A DNA stretch of 23,200 nt, taken from assembly GCA_003243255.1 (NCBI GenBank), contig QFQM01000064.1, forward strand, positions 1 through 23,200. The letters run 5' to 3'. The stretch's first letter is position 1. Every line of letters begins with the position of its first letter. Source of the DNA: Flavobacterium psychrophilum. Lineage in GTDB: Bacteria; Bacteroidota; Bacteroidia; Flavobacteriales; Flavobacteriaceae. The notes under the pieces are model-generated. The model was not told the DNA's origin, did not search any database, and saw only the letters and a program-made list of their open reading frames with translations. A program made the position numbers and the translations under genes. Below are positions 14,275 through 21,752 of the stretch, in pieces.

Positions 14275-14982
14275 TTAATTAACCGTTTTGCCAAGCCACT
14301 TCAGCATGTCGTTAGCCATTTGTGGTAATAACTGATGTGCAGCATGGTATTCATGGTATTCGGGTGAGATGCCTTTATTCTCCAGCCATTGTTTGGCATC
14401 GCGGGCATAGTCAATGGTCAGTAGCTCGTCTTCAACGCCGTGTGAGATAAAAACGTTCAGTTTTTTTAGTTCTTCAGAGGGTTGCACCATTGGTCGTATT
14501 TCCTGCAAAAGCCTGCCACTCATTACGGCAATACCTTTTACCAGTCCTGGATTGGTCAGTGCAACGCCATAGGACATAATGCCTCCCTGGCTGAAACCAC
14601 ACAGGTAGATATTATTATTGTCGGGATGGTAAATGTTTTTTATCTCGCTGATAAATTTAGCGATGAGCTGTCGGCTTTTTTCCTGTTCCTCAAAATTGAT
14701 TACCGGTTTTCCTGTGGCAAAATCAACATGAAACCACGCATACCTGCCGGTGCTTAACGTTAGTGGCCCACGGGCAGACAACACAAGGAAATTGTCAGGA
14801 AACTGATCGGCAAGGCTGAACAGGTCGTTCTCATTGCTGCCTACACCGTGCATTAGTATAACTACTGGCGGATGGGTAGTTTTTACTTTTGGCTGACGCA
14901 CAAGATACTGTAGTGATGCCTTTTCCTGGCTTTGTATGGTCATGGTAATTAATGCTATTACTAGGGTTAGTGCCGTTTTCAT
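14275..14982 (-). CDS. Secreted alpha/beta hydrolase (carboxylesterase/phospholipase-like)
   Basis: This 235-residue protein is of the Abhydrolase_2 type. It has a signal peptide (1-18, ending TIQSQ) and the oxyanion region LMHGVGSNENDL (43-54). Nucleophile S121 lies in GFSQGG, with D175 in SHGVEDELL and H206 in YHAAHQLLP as the probable triad. These enzymes hydrolyse small esters or lysophospholipids; the substrate here is unknown. It follows the dioxygenase gene with a 1-bp gap, so the two are co-transcribed and perhaps act on related aromatic esters, which is inference. Export distinguishes it from the usual cytosolic members. Confidence 0.85.
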   Translation of the reverse strand: MKTALTLVIALITMTIQSQEKASLQYLVRQPKVKTTHPPVVILMHGVGSNENDLFSLADQFPDNFLVLSARGPLTLSTGRYAWFHVDFATGKPVINFEEQEKSRQLIAKFISEIKNIYHPDNNNIYLCGFSQGGIMSYGVALTNPGLVKGIAVMSGRLLQEIRPMVQPSEELKKLNVFISHGVEDELLTIDYARDAKQWLENKGISPEYHEYHAAHQLLPQMANDMLKWLGKTVN

Positions 14983-14983
14983 A

Positions 14984-15874
14984 TTATCCTATCTTAACGG
15001 AAGTCATGGTTAACGATCCTCCTACAGCCTTGTCATTAAAAATGCTTATGTCTTCGTTTTCTCCTTTCAAAGCAAGGGTGTATAGTAGTGGCAGATAATG
15101 TTCAGGAGACGGAATGGCAAGCTCAAACGCCCTGCCCTGTGAAGCAAAGTTAATCAATGGCTTATGATCGCCCGATTTTATGTACTCTTTAATTTTGCTG
15201 TCAGCTTCAAACGCCCAGTCGAAACCAAAGTTGTCGGTGTGGATGTTCTTCCAGTCCACCATCCTCAGGTTGTGTACGATGTTTCCGCTACCTATGATAA
15301 GCACACCTTTTTTACGCAATGCTGCAAGTTCCTTACCTAATTCGTAATGGTATTGCGGCGGTTTGGTATAGTCGATGCTGAATTGTATTGTAGGTATATT
15401 GGCGTTAGGATACAGGTGTTTTATAACCGACCATGCGCCGTGATCCAGTCCCCATTTATCATCCAGTTCTACATGGGTGGAGGTAATAAGCTGTTGTGTT
15501 TGTTTTGCCAGTTCCGGGCTTCCGGGAGCCGGATACTGTACATCAAAAAGAGCTTTAGGGAATCCTCCGAAATCATGTATCGTTGGCGGATTCTGCATTG
15601 CGGTTACAAAGGTTCCTCTTGTTTCCCAGTGTGCCGATACACATAGTATGGCTGTAGGTTCAGGTATTTGCTTAGCAATCTTCCTGAAGTTGGCAACAAA
15701 TTCATTTTCTTCAATGGCATTCATTGGGCTGCCATGTCCTAAAAACAGGGCAGGCATGGTAACGCCTTTATTTTCTATATTTTGGGATAGTTTTCCTAAT
15801 TCGCTAAGGCCCATTACTCCTGCGCCTGCAAATGGCAATGCGGCTATGCTCTGTAAAAACTGTTTGCGATCCAT
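14984..15874 (-). CDS. ygiD: 4,5-DOPA extradiol dioxygenase-like protein (YgiD family) with N-terminal leader
   Basis: This 296-residue class III extradiol dioxygenase-fold protein is related to E. coli YgiD and plant DODA, which open the ring of DOPA-like catechols. The histidines expected for the metal and active site are visible: H47 in LGHGSP, H82 in SAHWET, H145 in LDHGAW, H201 in IVHNLR and H259 in SPEHYLPL. About 25 residues are added at the N-terminus (MDRKQFLQSIAALPFAGAG), with one basic cluster and a hydrophobic stretch. This resembles a Tat-like or Sec leader, but with RK rather than RR. Whether it is exported is open. It shares a transcript with the esterase and lies downstream of an AraC regulator that may control both. 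Confidence 0.85.
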   Translation of the reverse strand: MDRKQFLQSIAALPFAGAGVMGLSELGKLSQNIENKGVTMPALFLGHGSPMNAIEENEFVANFRKIAKQIPEPTAILCVSAHWETRGTFVTAMQNPPTIHDFGGFPKALFDVQYPAPGSPELAKQTQQLITSTHVELDDKWGLDHGAWSVIKHLYPNANIPTIQFSIDYTKPPQYHYELGKELAALRKKGVLIIGSGNIVHNLRMVDWKNIHTDNFGFDWAFEADSKIKEYIKSGDHKPLINFASQGRAFELAIPSPEHYLPLLYTLALKGENEDISIFNDKAVGGSLTMTSVKIG

Positions 15875-15958
15875 AATGATAATCCTTAAAATTATAGTAC
15901 AAAGTTCAGCAATACTATCGTGCAGCGGGTAACAGTTTTAGGTAAAAAGGTAGTACAA

Positions 15959-16786
15959 TCAGGAAATGAGCTTTTGCATAGCTTCCTTAAAATCGGTAGG
16001 AGTCTGCCCTGTACGTTTTTTAAATACCCTTGTAAAGTAGGCTTTTTCGTTATAACCCAGTTCAAATCCTATTTCAGAAACTGTCTTGTCGGTATAAATA
16101 AGCAGGTTCTTTGCTTCGATAAGCTTTCGGGTTTCTATTAGTTCCGATACGCTTTTTTGCATGATCTGCTGACAGATGAGGTTAAGGTTTCGTGCTGACA
16201 TGAATAGCTTTTCGGCATAGAAGTCTACACCCTCCGGCCTCCTGAAATTATTTTCAAGCAAGGCAAGGAAGTTTTTAAAGGTAATGCTGTTGGTCTTTAG
16301 GAGGTCATTTTCAGGATCGGCCTTTTTCCTTTCATTCTCAATCATAAGGAAAAGTGCGGAAAGCAGGTGTTTTATGATGTTCAGGTCAGGCTGCGGCATA
16401 TGATATTCCTTGTCCATCATATCGCAAAGCGTAACCAGTCGGTTAAAACAGTCGTCTTTTTGCGTTGTTATGGTAGCATAGTCATGGTAAAAGGAGTAAA
16501 GGCTGAAGGTAATTTCCGGGATGAACTCGCTTTTAAAACGAACCACCCACATATCGCTTTTACCGTCTTTCAACGATGGCTTTACCCTGTGTACTTTTCC
16601 TTTGGTAATGAAACTGACAAACGGTGCAGTATAGGTATTCGTATTGAAATCTATAAAGTGTTCCAGTTCGCCTTCTATTGCAATAATAAGCTCCTCATAA
16701 TCGTGATTGTGCGGATTATTAGGCAGCGTAGCGATGCGAAGGGTCTCTTCGGGAGTAAGGCGGTATATTTTAAATAGCTGGTCCAC
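15959..16786 (-). CDS. AraC-family transcriptional regulator 1
   Basis: This 275-residue regulator has an N-terminal cupin-like sensor domain (about 1-150, with HNHDYEELIIAIEGE at 26-40) and a C-terminal pair of helix-turn-helix motifs (about 170-272), including ETVSEIGFELGYNEKAYFTRVFKK-type residues that are diagnostic of AraC DNA binding. The start is a GTG at 16786, with an in-frame TAA two codons upstream and no early ATG. Only 10 bp separate it from the RES toxin stop, so it may be transcribed with that toxin-antitoxin pair. The esterase and dioxygenase genes begin 84 bp downstream, which makes them natural targets. The ligand is unknown. Confidence 0.88.
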   Translation of the reverse strand: MDQLFKIYRLTPEETLRIATLPNNPHNHDYEELIIAIEGELEHFIDFNTNTYTAPFVSFITKGKVHRVKPSLKDGKSDMWVVRFKSEFIPEITFSLYSFYHDYATITTQKDDCFNRLVTLCDMMDKEYHMPQPDLNIIKHLLSALFLMIENERKKADPENDLLKTNSITFKNFLALLENNFRRPEGVDFYAEKLFMSARNLNLICQQIMQKSVSELIETRKLIEAKNLLIYTDKTVSEIGFELGYNEKAYFTRVFKKRTGQTPTDFKEAMQKLIS

Positions 16787-16796
16787 GGTTTAGGTA

Positions 16797-17258
16797 TTAT
16801 CGTATAAACAACCTCTCATCAAAATCAAAGGGCTCAATAAGCTTTACTTTGATCTTTTTAAAATCTTTGTGTGATGGATTGATGAGGTAATTGAACTCGC
16901 CCTGCACTACTGCCGATGGTACTTTAAGTACGGCTGTCTTTTCCTCAGTTACAAAGGCATCGCCTATTTCCTGAGTGGAATGGGCATGCGGGAGTGATTT
17001 CCAGTCCTCGGGAAGGGCAGGAGGTTTTATCTCGGTAATCTGTACCGTGTTGGGAATTTCAATAGCAATAAGTACATAGTCTAAAGGCAATATGCCAAGG
17101 GGCGTATGTACGGCAATCTCGGTAGTGCACAGGGCACGCGATTCGCTGGTATATACCATTGCTGTACCTTTGCTGTTCCAGCGGCCTCCGGCTTTTTCGG
17201 CACCGCGTCCGCTAAGGTCGTTGGCATATACTTCTTTGCTCAGTCGGAAAACTATCAT
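16797..17258 (-). CDS. RES-domain NAD+-degrading toxin
   Basis: This 153-residue RES domain protein is the toxin of Xre-RES type II modules. Known members deplete cellular NAD+ by phosphorolysis. The naming residues are in place: R26 in GGRWN (24-28), E47 in TTEIAVH, and S115 in VPSAVV (113-118), followed by NYLINPSH (123-130). The overlap with the upstream antitoxin is ATGA (17255-17258), so translation is coupled. The length is normal for the family. An AraC gene begins 10 bp after its stop. The antitoxin normally blocks the NAD-binding site. Confidence 0.9.
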   Translation of the reverse strand: MIVFRLSKEVYANDLSGRGAEKAGGRWNSKGTAMVYTSESRALCTTEIAVHTPLGILPLDYVLIAIEIPNTVQITEIKPPALPEDWKSLPHAHSTQEIGDAFVTEEKTAVLKVPSAVVQGEFNYLINPSHKDFKKIKVKLIEPFDFDERLFIR

Positions 17259-17683
17259 GCCAGTACCCCGTGTTCTATCCTTACAAGCTCATCTTTTAAG
17301 AGGCCTATCCCGAAAGAACTGTCAAAAAGCTCTTTGGGTTTTATTTTGCCAAGGGCAAGGTTTTGGGTGTTTAGCCAGGTATCAAAGTTATGGCTGTTGC
17401 CAAAAACCTCTATCCCTTTTTTGTACAAAAGGGCTATCTCTACGATTTTTTCTGACTGAAGGGCATCAAAGGTGCGCTCTTCTTTTTTGTAGCGTTGCAT
17501 GGTGCGTTCAGAGACATGCAAAAAGCCTGACCATTCGGCAAGATCGAACGGGCTTTTTTCCATAAAGTTTACAAACACGGGAAATTTAATTCCTTGTCGC
17601 ACCAGTGATATCAACGACATAATGTTTTTATCATCAATGGCATTGTAACTGATGTTGCTGCTAAAAAGGTCAATCGCTTCCAT
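17255..17683 (-). CDS. Xre/MbcA/ParS-type antitoxin (DUF2384)
   Basis: This 142-residue antitoxin has an N-terminal Xre-like helix-turn-helix (about 45-67, with WSGFLHVSERTMQRY) that would bind the promoter and repress the operon. The C-terminal DUF2384 domain (about 85-142) has IEVFGN, a W at 103 in the FDTWLNT segment, LALGKIKPKELFD and a closing RIEHG. This domain is the part that covers the RES toxin. It is the first gene of the module, overlaps the toxin start by 4 bp and has a -7 box 23 bp upstream. Confidence 0.9.
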   Translation of the reverse strand: MEAIDLFSSNISYNAIDDKNIMSLISLVRQGIKFPVFVNFMEKSPFDLAEWSGFLHVSERTMQRYKKEERTFDALQSEKIVEIALLYKKGIEVFGNSHNFDTWLNTQNLALGKIKPKELFDSSFGIGLLKDELVRIEHGVLA

Positions 17684-17706
17684 GAGGCTTCAGAATTTGA
17701 TAATGA

Positions 17707-17714
17707 CAAAGTTA
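17707..17714 (-). promoter_or_regulatory. -7 box of the Xre-RES operon
   Basis: On the minus strand TAACTTTG fits TAnnTTTG exactly and ends 23 bp before the antitoxin ATG. Direct-repeat-like AGTTACGA (17710-17717) and AGTTTTACGA (17729-17738) on the plus strand overlap or adjoin it and could be antitoxin operators. That last point is inference. Confidence 0.45.
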
Positions 17715-17779
17715 CGAAACTATTTTTTAGTTTTACGACATTTGTCTTAAATTTTTTCAAATCTGTCGCGAATGCAGTT

Positions 17780-18172
17780 TTACGGTACAGGAATTTCCTC
17801 CTCCAGCATATTGTGCTCGGTTTTGTCAAAATAAGTGCAGGTCATTTCTACCATATCCACTACCCATTTATCCACACCATCCTGAGCGCAATGGCTACAA
17901 AAACCGGGATAATCGGTCTCTCCTGCCTGGTGCGCATTGAGATGATGAATGAAACTGCTCTTATCACCTTTGTCGGCTATGGATTTAGGTTCATAAACGG
18001 GCTGCGATTGTACCCTGAAGTTATCGCTGCCCCAATATACCGTATGGCCGTCTTTTACATAGGTGTTATAACGTATGACCCCAAGCTTGATGAGGTCCTG
18101 AACATACTGGGGGAAATCGGCACCGCTCTTTACTTTTGAGTGTGCCTGTCTGATTTGGTCTAACGTAAACAT
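17780..18172 (-). CDS. DUF1398 family protein
   Basis: This 130-residue protein is of the DUF1398 family (YbcV-like, sometimes called phage envelope protein), with no known function. Typical segments are MFTLDQIRQAHSKVKSGADF (1-20), QDLIKLGVIRYNTYVKDG (25-42) and the aspartate- and histidine-containing SFIHHLNAHQAGETDYPGFC (73-92). Two cysteines in FCSHCA (91-96) could pair or bind metal. It has no signal peptide or membrane segment. It is separated from its neighbours by short gaps without terminators and may be independent. Confidence 0.75.
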   Translation of the reverse strand: MFTLDQIRQAHSKVKSGADFPQYVQDLIKLGVIRYNTYVKDGHTVYWGSDNFRVQSQPVYEPKSIADKGDKSSFIHHLNAHQAGETDYPGFCSHCAQDGVDKWVVDMVEMTCTYFDKTEHNMLEEEIPVP

Positions 18173-18235
18173 ACTCTTTATTTTTTGGTAGTTAAAGGTA
18201 CAAAAATTAAAAGCAGACTATTCCCCGAAAAATGT

Positions 18236-18955
18236 TTATTCCAGCCCTTTTTTGTCAGGATGCCAAAACGGTTTTGTTTTTATCTGCTTTGGTGAAAAGT
18301 TGAGCTCTTTTTTAAAATAGTTATGAAGGCCAACACAAATAGCGGTTTCACCGGCTATGTATACCGCCGTATTCTCCTTACGGATACCACTCCATGATAT
18401 TTCGGCAATCAGGTCTTCCAACGTATTGGCGCACGATTCAAGGAAGCCAAAATTACGCTTAGGGTAAATGTCGTCAAAATGATGGTCTTTGCTCGATGAA
18501 TATATTATTCCTGAGGCTTTTGTTGACAGTCCGGTATGGCGATTGAGTTCATAAAGATGTGCCAGCGATGAAATATCTCCTAAAAACAAATGATTGTCGG
18601 CATCGGTATTCAGGGTAAACTTTCCTTCCGGCCCGCGGAAGTAAATGGTATCACCATAGTTAAGGGTCTGAACCCATTTGGCACCCTGTCCGTTAGAGAA
18701 AGTGCATACGGCAAGATCGGCTTCGTTGGTAAGCTCATCATAGTACCAGATGGAGTAGGTGCGCACCAGGTTAGAAAGCGACATCATATTGTCAAGCCCA
18801 ACCAGTACCCTTAGCTGTTGCCCGGGAATATAGTTCCTTAGGATTTCGCCGTTTATCTTTATCCTGATGTGGTAGGTAGTTGGCGTTATCTGTTCTTTAT
18901 GAATGAGTTCTGCGCTGCGGAACGTTTTGTTGATGATGGATTGTATAATGCTCAT
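18236..18955 (-). CDS. Siderophore-interacting-type FAD-binding oxidoreductase
   Basis: This 239-residue flavoprotein has the SIP/ViuB two-domain layout. An FAD-binding barrel (about 12-115) carries GQQLRV (45-50), the flavin motif VRTYSIWYY (64-72) and SNGQGAKWV (87-95). A C-terminal NAD(P)-like domain (about 120-239) carries VYIAGETA (198-205) and KPFWHPDKKG near the end, where related proteins have a YWR-type segment. Such proteins reduce ferric siderophores to release iron. A general reductase role is also possible, as the family is broad. It lies downstream of AraC regulator 2 with a 76-bp gap, so the regulator may control it. Confidence 0.75.
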   Translation of the reverse strand: MSIIQSIINKTFRSAELIHKEQITPTTYHIRIKINGEILRNYIPGQQLRVLVGLDNMMSLSNLVRTYSIWYYDELTNEADLAVCTFSNGQGAKWVQTLNYGDTIYFRGPEGKFTLNTDADNHLFLGDISSLAHLYELNRHTGLSTKASGIIYSSSKDHHFDDIYPKRNFGFLESCANTLEDLIAEISWSGIRKENTAVYIAGETAICVGLHNYFKKELNFSPKQIKTKPFWHPDKKGLE

Positions 18956-19031
18956 GTTGTGATTAATTGCTGATGCAAAGTACCGTCAACGAACATAAAA
19001 ATCCGTTTTACAAATCAGTTAAATTATTGGA

Positions 19032-19898
19032 CTATTCGCGGAATTTCTTTCGGAAATTAAGAGGGGTTTCGCCCGTTATTTTTTTGAACAGGCGCGAAAA
19101 ATAAGTGTGGTCATCATAGCCCAGGGCATAGGCAATTTCTTTTATATCAGCATCCGTGTAGTATATCTGCTTCTTGGCTTCGGTTATCATGGCGTTTTGC
19201 AGCCAGTGGGTTACTGATAGTCCGGTAACGGTATTCAGGCAGTGGTTAAGATGCGAAGTGGTAATGTTTAGTTTTTTGGCGTAGAATGATGGCAATTGCA
19301 GGAACGAATACTGCTCCAGCAGGTCTTTAAACTTCGCGGTAATAATGGCAGCCTGGCTTTTGGGCTTTGGTTTTACATTTCCCTTTTTATAATATAGCGC
19401 ACAAGCCTGACTCAAAAAGGCAATAAGCAGCCCGTTGAGGATAATGGATTTGTAGGGGTTGTCAGACGTGAATGTCTGGTGCAGTAATGCAGCTGTATCT
19501 TCAAGGTCTTTGCCTTCGCTTTCCTCAAATTTGGCATATTGCTGTTGTGCTGATAGATTTTCCAGCATCTCACGCAGATGGTTCGGTACGAGGAAAGATT
19601 CTACCGACATAAAAAATCCCTTTACATCATTGCTGGCTTCTTTTGGCGCATGCACCTGAAAAGGTTTTACGACCATGATTCCTTTTGCTGAAAGTTCAAA
19701 ATCTTCCATATCGCAATGAAAGACTGATGTTCCCTGCAGGGTTATCAGGAAAATATAGTGGTCGTCCATATGCTCCTGCATATAGTATTCGCTTCCCAGT
19801 TCGTCCTTTACCGAATCGAATGAAACATAATCCAGGTCTATGCCGCCTACAGCGCTGGCCTCCTGTTTGTTTATGGGGATGTTTTTGATGGTTTTCAA
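19032..19898 (-). CDS. AraC-family transcriptional regulator 2
   Basis: This 288-residue regulator has an N-terminal cupin-like region (about 20-115, with HMDDHYIFLITLQGTSVF and KPFQVHAPKEA) and two C-terminal helix-turn-helix motifs (about 190-285). The second shows IKEIAYALGYDDHTYFSRLF, the standard AraC-family recognition pattern. The frame begins at a TTG at 19898, with an in-frame TAA upstream and the first ATG only at residue 40. The TTG sits 2 bp after the TGA of the lipoprotein gene, so the two are coupled. The SIP-type reductase directly downstream is a likely target. Confidence 0.87.
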   Translation of the reverse strand: MKTIKNIPINKQEASAVGGIDLDYVSFDSVKDELGSEYYMQEHMDDHYIFLITLQGTSVFHCDMEDFELSAKGIMVVKPFQVHAPKEASNDVKGFFMSVESFLVPNHLREMLENLSAQQQYAKFEESEGKDLEDTAALLHQTFTSDNPYKSIILNGLLIAFLSQACALYYKKGNVKPKPKSQAAIITAKFKDLLEQYSFLQLPSFYAKKLNITTSHLNHCLNTVTGLSVTHWLQNAMITEAKKQIYYTDADIKEIAYALGYDDHTYFSRLFKKITGETPLNFRKKFRE

Positions 19899-19900
19899 GG

Positions 19901-20563
19901 TCAGGCTTTATAAGGAGCGATAGTGTTTACTACTCTTTTTTCGATTTCTGCTTTTTGATCAGCACTATCATACGAGTATATAAAAATAATTGCAAAATCT
20001 TTTTTTACGGTACAAAGCATAGTTTGTTCAATCGCCATATTGTTAATAGTTTTCTTAAGTATAAGACTGTCGAAATCAATGCCGTTTATTCTGATTTTAT
20101 AATCAGGCTGAGTAATGGATGTTTTGCCCTCACTAATCGATTCTAAAGTTTTTTTTGCCTGAGTAATATATTCTTTTGCAGTTCTTATTGAATTATTTTG
20201 AAGATTTTCAGCAGAGAGAACAAAATTTGGATTAAACGATGTAGTTGTACCCGGAGCGTTTCTAAAAACCATAAGAAGATTTGCAGTAGTAATTTCTGCG
20301 ACCTTAAAGATTTTGTCTAATTCTTTATTGTTTTTGCCCGATTTTTCTTTGCTGAATTTCATTAGTTCTTTCATCTCGTCTGTATTTTGGACAACCCATT
20401 TATCCGGTATTGCCATTTCAATATTAAAGAACTTATTGATATATGTGTTTTCTTTTATGTTTCCGTAATCAAAACCTTCAATGTCTTCATATGTTGTTTT
20501 TTGATTGCAGGAAAATAAAGCTATAAATGTAAACGCTAGTAAGACTTTGGATATGTTTTTCAT
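19901..20563 (-). CDS. Predicted lipoprotein of unknown function
   Basis: This 220-residue protein has a lipoprotein signal peptide with lipobox LFSC (C19), so it should be anchored in an envelope membrane. I recognise no domain in the mature part. It contains IPDKWVVQN (about 52-60), a lysine-rich helical segment (about 64-85) and a C-terminal beta-rich half. The overall pattern resembles small PsbP- or DUF1795-like lipoproteins, but this is only a suggestion. Three spot counts of 60 bases inside the gene give about 32% GC (58 of 180), while counts in adjacent genes give 40-52%. It is followed after 2 bp by AraC regulator 2. Confidence 0.75.
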   Translation of the reverse strand: MKNISKVLLAFTFIALFSCNQKTTYEDIEGFDYGNIKENTYINKFFNIEMAIPDKWVVQNTDEMKELMKFSKEKSGKNNKELDKIFKVAEITTANLLMVFRNAPGTTTSFNPNFVLSAENLQNNSIRTAKEYITQAKKTLESISEGKTSITQPDYKIRINGIDFDSLILKKTINNMAIEQTMLCTVKKDFAIIFIYSYDSADQKAEIEKRVVNTIAPYKA

Positions 20564-20702
20564 AATTGGTTTTGGTTTGTGTAAAAATAGATAAATAAAT
20601 TATGCATTAAAACGACAAATAGTCTGGTCTCAGAATAATTGTTACACAATACGGCTACTGCTATCAAAACGTTAAAGGGGCATATATCCGCAAAGTTTTT
20701 CT

Positions 20703-20710
20703 TATTTTTG
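20703..20710 (+). promoter_or_regulatory. Putative -7 box for idi
   Basis: TATTTTTG fits TAnnTTTG and ends 17 bp before the idi ATG in the 164-bp divergent gap. No TTG lies at the -33 distance. The rest of the gap shows nothing else I can name. Confidence 0.4.
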
Positions 20711-20727
20711 AAAGCTATTAGGATGCT

Positions 20728-21255
20728 ATGACAGAAGAAAAAGTAATACTCGTAAACGAGAACGATGAACAGATAGGGCTGATGCCTAAAATGGAAGCCC
20801 ACGAAAAGGCGCTTTTGCACCGTGCATTTTCGGTTTTCGTGCTCAATTCCAAAAACGAGATCATGCTGCAGCAGCGTGCAGCCCATAAATACCACTCACC
20901 CCTTTTGTGGACAAACACTACATGCAGCCACCAGCGCGAAGGTGAAACAAATCTTCAAGCAGGGACACGCAGGCTGCGCGAAGAGATGGGCTTTGAGACC
21001 GAACTGAAAGAGCTTTTCTCGTTCATCTATAAAGCACCTTTTGATAACGGCCTTACCGAGCATGAATTGGATCATGTGATGATAGGGTATTATAATGATG
21101 CTCCGGAAATCAATACCGATGAAGCCGAAAGCTGGAAATGGATGAGCATTGATGCTGTAAGAGAAGACATGCAACAACATCCCAAACTGTATACCGTATG
21201 GTTCAGGATTATTTTTGATGAATTTTATCATTTCTTAGAAGACCATAAATTGTAG
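20728..21255 (+). CDS. idi: Isopentenyl-diphosphate delta-isomerase type I
   Basis: This 175-residue Nudix-fold enzyme interconverts isopentenyl and dimethylallyl diphosphate for isoprenoid synthesis. The catalytic C66 sits in NTTCSHQ (63-69). The metal-binding histidines are H25 and H32 near the N-terminus and H68. The Nudix-like helix is RRLREEMGFE (81-90), and the acidic active-site segment TEHELDH (110-116) follows. The length matches the family. The stop TAG is followed, after four bases, by a CAGT element nearly identical in plan to the one after recQ. The next gene begins 63 bp later. Confidence 0.93.
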   Translation: MTEEKVILVNENDEQIGLMPKMEAHEKALLHRAFSVFVLNSKNEIMLQQRAAHKYHSPLLWTNTTCSHQREGETNLQAGTRRLREEMGFETELKELFSFIYKAPFDNGLTEHELDHVMIGYYNDAPEINTDEAESWKWMSIDAVREDMQQHPKLYTVWFRIIFDEFYHFLEDHKL

Positions 21256-21302
21256 TTGGCAGTCGCAGTATTCAGTTAGCAGTGCCAATAAAAAATATAA
21301 AA
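21253..21302 (+). repeat. TAG-linked CAGT intergenic element, copy 2 (after idi)
   Basis: The idi stop TAG is followed by four bases, CAGTCGCAGT (21260-21269), two more CAGT units (21273-21276 and 21280-21283) and, 20 bases after CAGTCGCAGT, the block AAAAAATATAAAA (21290-21302). Order and spacing match copy 1 at 8993-9044. Confidence 0.7.
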
Positions 21303-21318
21303 TAGTCAATAGACAATT

Positions 21319-21729
21319 ATGAGAGTAACCGTAAGCAGGAGTGCCCATTTTAATGCTGCCCATCGCCTGTACCGCAAGGACTGGAGCGAGGAGCAGAACA
21401 ACGCTGTTTTCGGCAAATGCAACAATGCTAATTTTCACGGGCATAATTACGAGCTTATCGTAAGCGTGACCGGAGAGATCGACCCGCAAACAGGGTATGT
21501 TATCGATATAAAAATACTTAAGGATATTATTGCTGATGAGGTAGAAACGCCTTTCGACCATAAAAACCTTAATTTGGATGTGCCCGACTTTGCCGACCTG
21601 AATCCTACAGCCGAGAATATAGCCGTAGTGATATGGAATAGGATAAGAAGGCGCATTGACAGTGCGATGGATATTGAAGTGGTATTGTATGAGACACCAC
21701 GCAATTTTGTAACGTACAGAGGAGAATAA
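21319..21729 (+). CDS. 6-pyruvoyl-tetrahydropterin synthase, animal-type (PTPS-I)
   Basis: This 136-residue enzyme belongs to the PTPS/QueD family. Zinc ligands are H15 (in HFNAAHR), H40 and H42 (in FHGHNYEL), and the catalytic set is C34, D80 and H81 (PFDHKNL). Glutamate E125 in YETPRN probably anchors the pterin. The catalytic cysteine lies in GKCNN-x3-HGHNY, with five residues between C34 and H40. This matches vertebrate PTPS; QueD usually has a shorter C-x3-H spacing. The downstream stretches TGEIDPQTGYV and NLDVPDFADL also follow the animal enzyme closely. It therefore probably makes 6-pyruvoyl-tetrahydropterin, although automatic annotation would call it QueD. manA begins 23 bp after the stop, so they may share a transcript. 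Confidence 0.82.
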   Translation: MRVTVSRSAHFNAAHRLYRKDWSEEQNNAVFGKCNNANFHGHNYELIVSVTGEIDPQTGYVIDIKILKDIIADEVETPFDHKNLNLDVPDFADLNPTAENIAVVIWNRIRRRIDSAMDIEVVLYETPRNFVTYRGE

Positions 21730-21752
21730 GCCAATTCCAAAAAACATTTATA

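Noticed and set aside
14984..15874. Calling the dioxygenase leader a twin-arginine signal
   Set aside because: Only one arginine followed by lysine is present, so the case is not strong enough to state as a feature.
21319..21729. Labelling the protein plainly as QueD
   Set aside because: The cysteine-to-histidine spacing and flanking motifs fit animal-type PTPS better.
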